Of a stretch of DNA of 64,000 nucleotides, positions 11,964 to 23,099 are shown piece after piece (position 1 is the first letter of the stretch; each line of letters opens with the position of its first letter). Origin of the DNA: Chiridota heheva (lineage: Eukaryota; Echinodermata; Holothuroidea; Apodida; Chiridotidae). The notes under the pieces are model-generated. The model did no database searches. It was given only the letters and a program-made list of their open reading frames with translations, and was not told the origin of the DNA. The stretch lies in contig JAIGNY010001222.1 in NCBI GenBank assembly GCA_020152595.1, positions 476,001 to 540,000 of the forward strand, given 5' to 3'. The position numbers and the translations under genes are program-made.

Positions 11964-12514
11964 TTGTTTGTTTGTTTGTTTGTTTGATGAGGTCTTAACG
12001 GCACCACGACAACGAGGGTCAAATTGTGTCTGAGAGGTCAGATCATTTTAGAGGTAGGAAGAAAAGAAAACAGGGAGAGAATGAGAGAAATTCAAGAACA
12101 AAAGACAAAAAGCTATGATCGAGAGAGGAGGTACATGGGTGAAACAAAACTAAGTAGGGAGGGGGTGAAAGAGGAGAATTAAATATGGTTGTAGAGGGAA
12201 GCATGATGATGGAAGCAGATCATTTTATCTGGAGGATTTTTTTGAAAGAACTCAGCAATTGAGTTGTGGGGAGCAAGGGAAGCTCTGGGAAGGTTGTACA
12301 GGGGGCAAGCAAGGAGAACGTGATGGATAGTGAGGATGCAGTGGCAATTGTTACAGAGGGGTTGGGGGGAACCAATAAGGAGGTGGGAGTGAGTGAGGTG
12401 GGTGTGACCAATTCTAAGACCGGTAATATGAACATTGTCGTTACGAGAGAAGTTGTTGACGGTGGATTTAATCGGGATTGTGGGCTGGATGACATAGAGT
12501 TTGTTATCAATTTG
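11964..12514 (-). mobile_element. 5'-truncated LINE, 3' end with (CAAA)n tail
   Basis: Bounded by a perfect 11-bp duplication GAATACCCTGT (11953-11963 and 12515-12525). Read on the - strand it starts inside the ORF2 C-terminus, has about 190 bases of 3' UTR ending GTTAAGACCTCAT, then a (CAAA)n tail at 11961-11986. Duplication, 5' truncation and tail are the marks of target-primed reverse transcription. The intact duplication and uninterrupted frame suggest a fairly recent insertion. Confidence 0.92.
12179..12514 (-). pseudogene. LINE ORF2 C-terminal fragment
   Basis: An uninterrupted 111-codon frame starting directly at the duplication and ending at TAA (12179-12181). It contains LRIGHTHLTHSHLL, then C-N-N-C-H-C, then ILTIHHVLLACPLYN followed by R. 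The order of RxGHTxLTH, a Cys-x2-Cys pair, H-x3 and a final Cys-Pro is the C-terminal zinc-knuckle-like region that follows the RNase H region in I- and Jockey-group LINE ORF2 proteins. The reverse transcriptase and endonuclease are missing through 5' truncation. Clade assignment within the I/Jockey group is inference. It has no promoter or start and cannot be a working gene. Confidence 0.85.
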
Positions 12515-12525
12515 GAATACCCTGT
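12515..12525 (+). repeat. LINE target-site duplication, right
   Basis: GAATACCCTGT, identical to 11953-11963. Confidence 0.9.
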
Positions 12526-12841
12526 ATCTTTATTACACATCGTGACATCAATCTCATATTTTACTTAAATCCTTGCACCTTTTAATAAATATCTTCAAAT
12601 GGATGTATTTTTTTTTTTATTACCAAAACCTATACACTGTACATGTACATATTTTTGTGAGATCCACAAACTGTAAATTATAATTCTGCTTTCTTTATTT
12701 CAAGTTTCTACGGAATCAAAAACAATGTGATACCCAACTCTAAAAAATTTCCTACAGTAATTCCGCCCACTCATCACAATTTACCATTCAAGTCAGCCTA
12801 TGCATCTATGCTAAAATTGTTAGCAAAATGTATCTTCTTAA

Positions 12842-13866
12842 TAGTGCTGTCACAACATGGCTCTATTACATATCAATTATCTTGGTGAAGAATATTGCAA
12901 TATATTAATATATCGCGATACTTTTCAAGGAAACTGACTCACAACAAATGTTAATATATATCGTTAGTACTGTAAGGTTAGCACCGTAAGGCTAGCACCG
13001 CAAGGCTAGCACCGTAGGGCTAGCACCGCAGGGCTAGCACCGCAGGGCTAGCACCGCAGGGCTAGCACCGCAGGGCTAGCACCGCAGGGCTAGCACCGCA
13101 GGGCTAGCACCGCAGGGCTAGCACCGCAGGGCTAGCACCGCAGGGCTAGCACCGCAGGGCTAGCACCGCAGGGCTAGCACCGCAGGGCTAGCACCGCAGG
13201 GCCAGCACCGCAGGGCTAGCACCGCAGGGCCAGCACCGCAGGGCTAGCACCGCAGGGCTAGCACCGCAGGGCTAGCACCGTAGGGCTAGCACCGTAGGGC
13301 TAGCACCGTAGGGCTAGCACCGTAGGGCTAGCACCGTAGGGCTAGCACCGTAGGGCTAGCACCGTAGGGCTAGCACCGTAGGGCTAGCACCGTAGGGCTA
13401 GCACCGTAGGGCTAGCACCGTGGGGCCAGCACCGTGAGGGCTAGCACCGCAGGGCAGCACCGCAGGGCCAGCACCGCAACGCCAGCACCGCAACGCCAGC
13501 ACCGCAACGCCAGCACCGCAACGCCAGCACCGCAACGCCAGCACCGCAACGCCAGCACCGTAACGCTAGCACCGTAACGCTAGCACCGTAACGCTAGCAC
13601 CGTAACGCTAGCACCGTAACGCTAGCACCGTAACGCTAGCACCGTAACGCTAGCACCGTAACGTTAGCACCGTAACGTTAGCACCGTAACGTTAATACCG
13701 TAACGTTAATACCGTAACATACGAAGTAGCCTAGCTTAGTTGTGCGAAAATTTCTTATTTCTGTATTAGGTTTTTGGTATCGTGATATGTGTTAATATCC
13801 ATATCTTATGCCGTGGGAAAAGAGATATCGTGATATCGCAATAAACGGCATATCATGACTGCATCA
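12842..13866. mobile_element. hAT-type MITE carrying a 15-bp minisatellite
   Basis: Ends TAGTGCTGTCAC and, reverse-complemented, TGATGCAGTCAT are imperfect inverted repeats. The flanks CTTCTTAA (12834-12841) and CTTCTCAA (13867-13874) are an 8-bp duplication with one mismatch. Subterminal TATCGCGATAC and GTATCGTGATAT blocks are inverted copies. An 8-bp duplication is the hAT rule. The interior is almost entirely minisatellite. Confidence 0.6.
12963..13725 (+). repeat. 15-bp minisatellite, about 51 copies
   Basis: Unit GCTAGCACCGCAGGG. Variants are ordered in blocks: CGCAGGG units from about 13020 to 13280, CGTAGGG from about 13280 to 13420, CGCAACGC from about 13470 to 13560, then CGTAACGC and CGTAACGTT to the end. 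Every unit has a CpG, and most have the palindrome GCTAGC. Confidence 0.98.
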
Positions 13867-14294
13867 CTTCTCAAACACCCTTACAAATATCCGAATTACA
13901 CAAATTCTCTCTTATAATTATAACTCAGAAATATAGATATCTAATTAATGCATCCTTGTAGCTGAAAGTTGTATTTCTTTTATATGTGATTCCTTTGTAG
14001 CTATTCTGCTGCACCATGGCACAGTCTGCATCTGTTGCTGATACTATTGTGTACAAATCAGCCAACACAGAACTTGCAAACAAGTGGAGTTTGCATACAG
14101 TATTGATTACTGTATATTTAGAAGCAGTGATCAAACAAACAAGCTACTGTATGTGAAATGTATAGGCTAGTGATAGTGTAAATATGCAATTTATGTTCAA
14201 AATGAAAAGAAGCAGAGATATAGTACTTATACAGTACATGTAAGTATACACCATATTGTTTTCAATGAACAATATATTACAGTGCGTTGAGCCA
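13867..14294. other. no recognisable feature
   Basis: A - strand frame at 13925-14134 looks protein-like, but it has no donor and its phase does not match the other - strand exons. Confidence 0.4.
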
Positions 14295-14604
14295 GAGTTA
14301 GAAAAAAATATTCGGTTCCAGCAGTTACATGTATAACCATGGGAAAATCGGGAATTCACAGAAGAAAAAAAAAAAATTAACATCGTTTTATTTAATGTGT
14401 TGGATTTCTTGAGCAAACAACAGTATGTGTTAAATATGTGCTCTAAACACATAATAATGTGCGGTGAAAATTACATTAAATTGCAAAAGAAAGAAGTATA
14501 TGCATTCACTATATTCATATTATTTCTGTTGCGATTTTTCGTGGGTAGATATTAGACCCATGATGATTCAGAACCGTGGGAAATTTTATAATTAATTCCA
14601 ACTC
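14295..14604 (+). mobile_element. family J repeat, copy 1
   Basis: Ends GAGTTAGAAAAAAATATTCG and AATTAATTCCAACTC are loosely inverted. The internal block GAGCAAACAACAGTATGTG and the CAGAACCGTGGGAAATT block recur at 29299-29865 and, inverted, at 30130-30430. Non-coding. Confidence 0.6.
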
Positions 14605-14787
14605 GGGTTGGGGGTTATTACAAATTGCTTCAAAATAATCATACCAACATCAAAACATTGTAACATCAAATATAATGCATTAAAATAATATAATATACTT
14701 AGTCAGGGTTTGATGGATGTCCAAAAAAGTACTTGACATTTGAGAATCTACTTCAAAAATTTACTTGCCTGTAGAGAATTTGTCACA

Positions 14788-15177
14788 GAACCCTAGCTTT
14801 GCTGTTCATAGAGGCGGCCCGCCCAACCCCTCCATGGGTTGGCCCGCCCAACCCCCTAGGGGTCTGCCCTGCCCCCCCAATTTTTTTTTTTGTTATGAAC
14901 CTTTAAATGAAATACCTTACATGATGGATACAGAACACAGAATGATAGCATAGTAAGCAATTGTCCTGCTTGGCTCATGAATGGTCCTTATCAATCAGAA
15001 TAGTTTCATTTTGACGTATGATTATAGCTAACATCCCAGAGCTTCTTCGCCAGAGGCTTGACCCTTGAAGGGGCCCCTAAACTCCATGCAGGAAAGACGC
15101 AGCGCTTTGCACGCGCATTAATGTGCCCCTCAACAAGTCTAGCACCCTGCCCCTTTTAAATCAAGCTGGGGGTCTGT
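14788..15177 (+). mobile_element. family E MITE, copy 1
   Basis: Left end CAGAACCCTAGCTTTGCTG and right end AAGCTGGGGGTCTG are inverted (consensus CAGACCCCTAGCTT). The body holds GGATACAGAACACAGAATGA and GTCTAGCACCCTGCCCC, found in all four copies. No transposase. Confidence 0.78.
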
Positions 15178-15206
15178 GTTAAACCATGCTCACAGTGTAC
15201 TTAATA

Positions 15207-15493
15207 CTGTATTCGGCGTAATAAGCACCCAGGACATTTAAGAAAATAGAATTGCAGCACATTTTAGGCCTGAAGTTTCTTTGTAATAAGTGCTCATGCT
15301 CCAGGGACATGTACAGTGTGCTATTCAAACTGCATTTTATGAACTGGTGTACAGTACTAGCCACACAATAACCACCACAAAAACATTGTGAATCTCAAGC
15401 ATTAAGTCTTCACATTAATCAAATAGCCAGTTATCAGTCAAGAGATTTTGGGTGGGCGCTTATTAGAGCAGACGCTTAATACGTCAAATACAG
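15207..15493. mobile_element. MITE with CTGTATTYGRCGTAWTAAGC ends
   Basis: CTGTATTCGGCGTAATAAGC at the left is inverted as GCTTAATACGTCAAATACAG at the right. Singleton in this window. No duplication identified. Confidence 0.5.
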
Positions 15494-15959
15494 ACTGATT
15501 AATGCTTTGTTGTATCTTATTGTTCCAATAAAAGGCTTACATACTTCTTGTTTATATGTATGTGCAGAATGTAACTACTCCCAACATAGAGCCTTCACTA
15601 CACATACAGTACTATAAAAAAAACTTTCTATAATATTTTCGCAACACTTCTTTTTTATTTCTTTTTATTTAAAATTTTCCCATAAATGCAGGGAGAAAAG
15701 TATTGAGACATTAATTTGGGCTCTTAAATCAATGGCTTGGAAACGTTCCAGGAAACAATTAGCTTTATTGGTTGAGTTTTAAATTTAGCTATTAACAGAA
15801 ATAATCTTCTGAATGTATGCACACTGTCTATTACAAAGATAACTTTACAATGATAACTTTACAATGAAATATATCATGCATAAATTTATTTTTTTAAATC
15901 CATGAAATCAATCAAAGCAACAAGAGAGACTGGGGTTGACAGGTCAAAGTTGAACTTAC
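15494..15959. other. no recognisable feature
   Basis: AT-rich; presumed intron of the - strand gene candidate. Confidence 0.4.
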
Positions 15960-16090
15960 CTTGTAAATATACTGGCTGAAAACACACTAGTAGTATGACT
16001 GAGTTGAGGATATATGCCATCCATCGTGTGTCCATCATAGTGACATCACTCGGATCAATGGTAACTTGTCCAATCCAAAGCAGGTTATTC
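15960..16090 (-). CDS. candidate internal exon with a membrane-like segment
   Basis: Read on the - strand: acceptor TTTTAAAATTTTTGTTCAG (AG at 16091-16092), one base, 43 codons, one base, then a near-perfect donor CAAG|GTAAGT. The peptide begins NNLLWIGQVTIDPSDV, continues TMMDTRWM, and ends with a hydrophobic stretch AYILNSVILLVCF followed by QPVYLQ. That looks like a short loop leading into one transmembrane helix. Its 3' phase fits the exon at 10576-10706. The 5' phase needs an upstream exon ending with two bases, which I did not find; the candidate at 21290 ends with one. I judge this the best host-exon candidate on the - strand by splice sites and composition. I do not recognise the protein. 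Confidence 0.5.
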
Positions 16091-16549
16091 CTGAACAAAA
16101 ATTTTAAAATCCTTTCCGGGTGACAAAGTGCGTATCCTTACCCAATTTCCACAAGAAATATTTGATTTTCAATCCAATAATATAAAAGCCATATCTGAGG
16201 ATGAGAGAGAGGTAGAATTTCTTGTGATTTTCTGAAAAATGATTACAAAAGTATCCACAACTTGAATTATTTTACATAAAAAATAACACAAAAATAAACT
16301 TTCAAGTAAAATCATCATAATACATATCGTAAAATTTCTTTCCTGCATAAGTTGGAACAAAAAAAATTGCAGGCAATTACAGTATTTCCACAAAACACAT
16401 AACAATTTGAAAGGATCGTAGAAAATACCCTGCAGAAAAATTTGATTCAAAGGATTTTCAATTCTTATTTATGGTGTCATACCTGCCCTTACAAAAATAT
16501 TATCTTGCAGCATGCTTGCAACAAGATAATATTTTCAGCTTGCGCAAGC
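16091..16549. other. no recognisable gene
   Basis: AT-rich; a small palindrome ATTATCTTG...CAAGATAAT spans 16499-16530 just before the repeat region. Confidence 0.4.
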
Positions 16550-17085
16550 GTGGCGCAAGGGTGGCGCGGCACAGGCGTGGTGCAGGCGCGGCGCAGGCGC
16601 GGCGCAGGCGCGGCACAGGCGCGACGCAGGCGCGACGCAGGCGCACCGCAGGCGTGTATTTGGAACAAATTAGCTAGTGCAAGCTAGCTAAAAGTATCTG
16701 CAAGCTTGCACAAGCTAGCAAAACTTTCTGCAAGCTAGCGCAAGCTAACAAATATCTTATGCTAGCTTGCGCAAGCTAATAAATATCCTATGCTAGCTTG
16801 TGCAAGCTAATGTTAGCTTGTGCAAGCTAGCAAGCTAGTATGTTCCAAATACTAGCTACCTTGCAGCATGCTTGAGCAAGCTTGCAGCATGCTTGAGCAA
16901 GCATGCTTGAGCAAGCTTGCATGCTTGATCATGCTTGAGCAAGCTTGCAGCATGCTTGAGCAAAGTATGCTTCAGCAAGCATGCTTCAGCAAGCTTGCAG
17001 CATGCTTGCAGCATGCTTGAGCAAGCTTGCAGCATGCTTGCACAAGCTAAAATGTTAGTTTGTCGCAAGCATGCTGCAAGCTAAA
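16550..17085. repeat. complex repeat: 11-bp GC-rich array grading into AAGCTT/GCATGC palindromic repeats
   Basis: Three zones: 16569-16655 has 11-bp units CAGGCGCGGCG; 16665-16855 has CAAGCTAGC/GCTAGCTTG motifs; 16858-17075 has alternating GAGCAAGCTTGC and AGCATGCTTG units. The last two are rich in the palindromes GCTAGC, AAGCTT and GCATGC, so single strands should fold strongly. Flanks TTTTCAGCTTGC and GCAAGCTAAAAT are inverted, hinting that the array grew inside a MITE. Confidence 0.85.
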
Positions 17086-17772
17086 ATTTCTGTCAGGGTG
17101 GTCATCTAAGTATGAGTCTCTACTATAACTCAACATATTTTCCTAAATAAGACAAACTTGTGCATTTCACTGTACAGAACTGACATCAAAAGATGCAATT
17201 CAAAATCATTTGTCATTAAAAAAGATATTTTTAAAGCAGGCCATAACTCCTGTGGACAAGGGGAACTTGTCCGCCCTACGGGCCCTAGCACTTTCTGGCA
17301 GAAATAGCGAATGATAATACATAAGGTTTAAAAAAAATTGTCTTTCTACTTTGAAGCGTAGCCTGGTGTCCTACTCCCCTCTTCCCCCTCCCCCTCCCCC
17401 ACCCACCTTTCCCCACCAAGTTAGAACAGGAGAATTACAGCCCTGTTTGATAGGAAAGGCTTTCATGACAACTGCCTCTCTTTACCTTCTCTCCTATGGA
17501 ATAAATGTAAAATTAGACCCTCAAGATTTCACTTGTTAATTGTCAGGAATGCTGGCATGGAAGCATGTGTTTTGTCTTGGTGCAGGTTTCAAGTCATTAG
17601 ATCAGAACCACATCAAATACGATCAGATCCCCATTTTAATCTGTTAGAATTTGGCCTTTATATAAATAGTATTATTTCAAATTTTGTGCTGTCAATCTGG
17701 ATACTATTCTTTATTGTTTTTTTTTTTTCTTGTAATACTCTTCACAAATATGAAATAAGACCAGATAAACTG
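17086..17772. other. no recognisable feature
   Basis: Includes a C-rich low-complexity stretch at about 17377-17417. Confidence 0.45.
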
Positions 17773-17960
17773 CAGTGGCAGTCCTACAAGGGGCATCCCT
17801 TTTCCCATGAGATCACTTTTCCCCCAATTGTCCCTTGCCCCCATAAAAGTTTGTAAACTAACATTTTGTCAAATTTATAGGCTTTGCTTCCCCCCACCCC
17901 CTTCTCTATGAGAAAAAATTTCCCCTCACTTTCATGACCAGAATCCTGGTGCCGCTAATG
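17773..17960. mobile_element. hAT-type MITE (family G) with perfect 8-bp duplication
   Basis: Flanked by ATAAACTG at 17765-17772 and 17961-17968. Ends CAGTGGCAGTCC and, reverse-complemented, CATTAGCGGCACCAGG. The body has ATTTTGTCAAATTTATAGGC, shared with the copies at 24530, 46750 and 49578. Non-coding. Confidence 0.85.
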
Positions 17961-18389
17961 ATAAACTGCCTTTAAACTTAAAGGGAAACTGTTTTGCAGA
18001 TAAATCAGACAATAGCTCTGATCGGTCTTGCTTTTTGTTTGTGTTGTCTCAGACATTCATCATTCTCTCCATCCTGAACATTGTTAATGTTTCACATTTA
18101 CCAGTGTCATTTATTCATGTCAAAACAACCACAAAGAAGAGAAAATAAAATCTACATCTCATCACTAACAGGCATTCACAATCTTGGCAAAAATTGTCAA
18201 ATCTTGGTTTCCCAAAAGAGTAGTTAAAAGCATTCATTTCACAACAGATGATAAAAGACTGAAGCACTCGTGGAGTAATTTGAAGCCAAGCAGGTGATAT
18301 CATGCTAAATGATTTTACTAGATTTTCATCCACTGTCAGAAAATCAATGCAACTTGATGGGAGGAGAACGTGTTCCCACTTAGGTAAGA

Positions 18390-18745
18390 GCACCCAATCA
18401 GGCCCACTGCAGGCGATCAGATCTGCCTTTTTCTTCTTCTTTTTTTTCTGCAAGAACGCTCGCCAGATCTGATCGCAGTCACTTGGATCTTGATCCTAGT
18501 GGAGAGGAGGATCATGATCTGGAGCTGGTGATCAGATCCACTGATGAGTTTCTCGAAATACGTGTTTGGGGAAGTTCAGTGAGCTGCAATAACGTTAGTT
18601 ACGTAATATCCTGCGTTATAATTCGTCATTTCGCACGAACAGTTAGCCTGCTTGGTTACATTGCGCATGTCTTTTTTCGACTTTTCTACTTCGGGTTCAC
18701 ACGTGCTCCACGATCAGTTTGCATGCAGGGGGTCTGATTGGGTGC
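18390..18745. mobile_element. MITE with GCACCCAATCAG inverted ends
   Basis: Left GCACCCAATCAGGCCCACTG pairs with right CTGATTGGGTGC, extended by TGCAGGCGATCAG and CGATCAGTTTGCATGC. No clear duplication. A nested short foldback (GATCAGATCTG and its complement) lies at 18414-18476. Confidence 0.6.
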
Positions 18746-20507
18746 AGACTAGCACTCAAGTAAGATTTCATGATTTTGTCTTTTCTACAATCATCGTTTA
18801 TCGTCGGGAAGGGTGGAGGGAGAAGTCATGATCTGGAGATAACTGAGAACACGGCTGAAGTAAGTTTCAAAGAAATGAATACCAAGATGATGAACTGATT
18901 ACTAGCTTTTAAATATTTTCTGATGAAATTTGATTTGCCAGACAAGAGTCAAAAAATAATTTAATTTAAGCGAGAAATCATTGTAGAAATGGAAACTGAG
19001 ACTATTTCGAACATGTAAATGATACCTCCTCAGTTGATGCGAAGAGATTTTTGAATGTGCACAGCAGAAATGACAAAACGAATCACATGCCGCATTTAAA
19101 CTTTACGAGGCGTTTAATTTGACAACTTCTACGTAATTTGTAAAACGGAAAAGAAATAATTTATGACCGGAAAAACGTCTCTAAACTGAAATTTTTGACA
19201 ATGATACTCGTTTAGAGGAATAGATGAGCAGAGAGGTCATTCACACTTAATGAATTTTATCCTGGAATCATTTGAAAGTGAGGAACAATGAAATTATATA
19301 CACTAGAGAATACAGTACATGTACGGTGGACATGACTGTGAGGGCACTCGTTTTTGCGAATTTCACAGATATGCACTTACAATTTTATTCAACAAGGAAG
19401 ATGGGGATTAAGTCGAAACTTGAATGGGCTATTAATTGTTAACTTGTATTAATTTTATACACAAGGGCAGATGTAAATCCGACGCAATCCCGACTTATTT
19501 CCGACAATTATAAGCTTGTGCTTCAATAAAAATGTGAAGTATTAAGGGAATGCATAACCCACGGGAGATGCATTTGGGTTCTCATTCCCGACTTACTTTT
19601 TTCCCCAGTTGTAAAAAGGGACGCATTTTAACCCGATGCAACTGAGACGGAACAATACTGTATTATCAACAACAGATCGATAAACTTCATGTCTCCATGA
19701 TACCCACAGACGAGCGGGACGACATGAGGGCAAAGGTCACATGAATATTCATATTACCAAAAAAATTACTATACAGCCACATGCTAGATAAGCATACCAT
19801 TTGTGGGGGACCCCTAAAAATGCGTTCTCACTTTTCCGCCAGTTGGTTTCGTTGTTGAACAGTTTCCCATGTTTTTGTAATAATTTATTCTGATTGGTAT
19901 GCTAAGCACATTTCATGGTTTCAGATCTTTGGCCTATTTTGTTTCAAGTTTGATTCACTATATACATGTATGTAATAGTAATAATAGTATCTACAATACA
20001 AAGAAGATTATCTACAATTAACAATTAATTTACAAAAATAAATTCATACATGGGTATGTAGGTAAACACTCTGTTCATAATTTTCACCGTACGTGGCTCC
20101 AAAACAAAGTTCGCAAACTATATTTCTTAAGGATATTACTTTCTTAATCACAAATTTGTTGATAATGTTCAATGTTGAAAATAATAATAATAATATTTAC
20201 ATAGCCCAAGATCAACAAAGCTGCTCAAAGCGCTTGACAAAGATAGGAATAAACGTATGAAATAGGGAAAATGATATACTGTTAAGGTAAATATGCCTAA
20301 AATTAAAAAACTTAATCATAAACGATAGCAACGAGGCAAACAAAAACATAAAATGACACTCTAACAAATGTATAGGTAATGAGATTAACTTTTAAATGGA
20401 TGACTAAAATGCCTAACAAGCACAAATTAATTACAATGTAAAAGCAAGCCTAAAATAGTATGTTCTTAAAGTTTTGAATTAAGCAACAGTATTACATAAT
20501 CAAACAG
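18746..20507. other. no recognisable gene
   Basis: About 1.7 kb of AT-rich unique DNA. A stretch at 20178-20245 (AATAATAATATTTACATAGCC, GCTGCTCAAAGCGCTTGACA) resembles a common invertebrate repeat motif of the GCGCTTTACA type, but too little is present to classify. Confidence 0.45.
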
Positions 20508-21166
20508 TGATTGGCAAGGCATTCTATTTTTGTGATTGGCAAGGCATTCCATATTTCTGATTGGCAAGGCATTCCATATTTCTGATTGGCAGACATTCCA
20601 TATTTGTGATTGGCAAGGCATTCCATATTTGTGATCGGCAAGGCATTTCATATTTGTGATCGGCAAGGCATTCCATATTTGTGATCGGCAAGGCATTCCA
20701 TATTTGTGATCAGCAAGGCATTCCATATTTGTGATCGGCAAGGCATTCCATATTTGTGATCGGCAAGGCATTCCATATTTGTGATCGGCAAGGCATTCCA
20801 TATTTGTGATCGGCAAAGCATTCCATATTTGTGATCTGCAAGGCATTCCATATTTGTGATCGGCAGGCATTCCATATTTGTGATCGGCAAGGCATTCCAT
20901 ATTTGTGATCGGCAAGGCATTCCATATTTGTGATCGGCAAGGCATTCCATATTTGTGATCAGCAAGGCATTCCATATTTGTGATTGGCAAGGCATTCCAT
21001 AATTGTGATTGGCAAGGCATTCCATATTTGTGATTGGCAAGGCATTCAATATTTGTGATCGGCAAGGCATTCCATATTTGTGATTGGCAAGGCATATTTG
21101 TGATTGGCAAGGCATATTTGTGATTGGCAAGGCATTCCATATTTATGATTGGCAAGGCATTCCATA
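20508..21166 (-). repeat. 25-bp minisatellite, about 27 copies
   Basis: Unit TGATCGGCAAGGCATTCCAT plus ATTTG. TGATTGG units dominate both ends and TGATCGG units the middle. A few units lack one base or an internal block. A 257-residue - strand frame repeats every 25 residues (75 bp, three units) and is repeat-derived. Confidence 0.97.
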
Positions 21167-21289
21167 AAATTTTGTTGCAAATGTTTGATGTTGCAAATGT
21201 TCGATGTTTAAAATCTTTCTCAATCCATATCAAGAACAACTGTATTCATATTATACATCAACATACTGTAAGTTGGAATGACAATTTAC

Positions 21290-21371
21290 CTTGAAAGATT
21301 CCAATGCAAATCCAACAAAGATCAGTTTGAGGCAAAAGCACAATTATCATAAGTGACTTGAGACAATTATG
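21290..21371 (-). CDS. weak candidate exon, hydrophobic
   Basis: On the - strand: acceptor ATTCATTCCCCACTGGCAG, then 27 open codons in phase 0 beginning HNCLKSLMIIVLLPQTD, then donor CAAG|GTAAAT. The hydrophobic core would suit a membrane segment. It lies upstream of the 15960 exon on the same strand, but its one-base end phase does not fit that exon, so at least one exon between them would be required. Short open frames of this size are common by chance. Confidence 0.2.
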
Positions 21372-21925
21372 CTGCCAGTGGGGAATGAATTTCATATAAT
21401 ACCATGGGATATCTCAAAGTACTTTATCAATATCCTTGGCGCATCAAACATGATTAAAAGAAGAGTCCTTGAATTTAAAAGCCAAGCATTGAATTAAAGA
21501 TGTAGAAATGAATTCCAAATGAGGAGATCGAAGGACGAATCCTGAAGAAATGCAGTAACAATGTGAAGAAATTTTGAGGAAAAACACTTTTCGAGTTATA
21601 GAGGAAACATTTCATATTTAATTGTCTGGAATACTGACACTTAAGTGCGTTACCTGAAGATCTTTTCTGAAATGTCACAAGAATTCCATACAAAGAGGCA
21701 TCAAATCATTGAAACATGCAAAATGATCAGATCTACTGCATGTTTGCGGAAAATTATCTCACTATCTGTGCGACTAGTGAGAGAAGAAAGGGGACCAAAA
21801 TTGTGCAGAAGTACAGAAAAATCTGTTTTGGTTAAATGGATTATGCTTTCCTTGATATAAATGGTAAACAAAATCTATGCAACAGGGTGACACCACAAAC
21901 CAACTTGTTTTTATATGTATTTAGT

Positions 21926-22190
21926 TCTAGAGTTTTAGAGGGCCGGTGCTTATCCCCGGTTTCCATGGCGCAAGCAGATGAGAGTACATGACTCCCCCTA
22001 GATGGGACGCCAGTCTATCGCTAATTAACTCTTCAGCAGTGCTGGTACTCAATTTACAGCTGAGTGGACTGAAGCAGGTAGAGTAAAGGGTCTTGCTCAA
22101 GGACACAAAGCAACACTCGTGGTGGGAATCAGATCTGGTACTTTTCCAATACGAGCATGACTCCTTAACCACTGAGCCATTGCATCTCAA
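21926..22190 (-). mobile_element. tRNA-derived SINE (gamma)
   Basis: On the - strand the head reads GATGCAATGGCTCAGTGGTT (A-box region) and CAGATCTGATTCCCACCACG (degenerate B-box region), followed by GTGTCCTTGAGCAAGACCC, a conserved block seen in many metazoan SINEs and related repeats. The tail region is CCCTCTAAAACTCTAGAAC. The longest frame (87 codons) is repeat-derived. Confidence 0.75.
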
Positions 22191-23067
22191 TGTAGTATGT
22201 AGTACATTTCAACTATAACCAGGAGTAGTACCAGGGGGTACAGTCTTTACTCATCAAACCAAATTCCATTTACAACTGGGAAATAAACTAGGGGGTAAGT
22301 ATGGAAGATATAATATCTGTCACATGATACCTTCCATATTTTACACATGTCAATCAAACCATTCCATACAACAAAGGGAAAAGAGCCCTGAAATGTATTT
22401 TAAAAAGTCGGTAAATAATACAAGAGTACAATTACTGACACCATTTGGATATTGTCAACTCCACAAAGTCTTTGTTCAATCATACACTGCCATATTTACA
22501 AAGCTAAACTTCATCCAAAACATCACTTTTTTATCAACAGTAATCACACCTTCCCAAAGTAATGAACCGTAAAGCTTATTCAATTACCTCCCAACAAAAC
22601 TTGAATTTGACCTCTCACCTACTATATTTCACTGACTAAAGAATTCTGACAAGTCCTTTGTGGTTTTTACAATCTTCTACAATTACCCATTTCCATTAAG
22701 ACAGAACATTGTTTCACATTATGTTTGGTGAATTTTTCATAGAGGAAGACTTATTTTGCCCAGGGCAATGAAATTGAATATTTTGTGGGTGACTGTCTTT
22801 CACAAAGTTTCAGTGTGCTTTTGTTGGGCACAGGGCAGGTGAGTTCAAGTTCAACTAAATCATGATATAAATATACACCATGGAGCTATTAACTGAAATT
22901 TTTCTAAACTTTAAAAACTTTCAGTTGATAGCTCCATGATACAGCTGATGGTACAGCACAAGTAATAATGAACTTCACGGCTTCTTCGAGGGAGGGGAAA
23001 CTCATCTGAATATTAAGCACTAAGAGGAGGGGTAATAGGTGGGATTTGGAGGGAGTAGGGGGAACTC
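22191..23067. other. no recognisable gene
   Basis: AT-rich unique DNA. An 82-codon + frame at 22324-22572 has no coding support. A 13-base inverted pair (GGAGCTATTAACTG and CAGTTGATAGCTCC) lies at 22882-22935. Confidence 0.45.
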
Positions 23068-23099
23068 CCCCACACACACACACACACAAACACACACAT
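23068..23099 (+). repeat. (CA)n microsatellite
   Basis: CACACACA run of about 30 bases with one AAA interruption. Confidence 0.9.

Noticed and set aside
13925..14134. 69-codon - strand frame after an acceptor-like TTTGCAAG
   Set aside because: No donor, and its phase does not fit the neighbouring - strand exons.
20466..21239. 257-residue - strand frame
   Set aside because: Translation of the 25-bp minisatellite with a 25-residue period.
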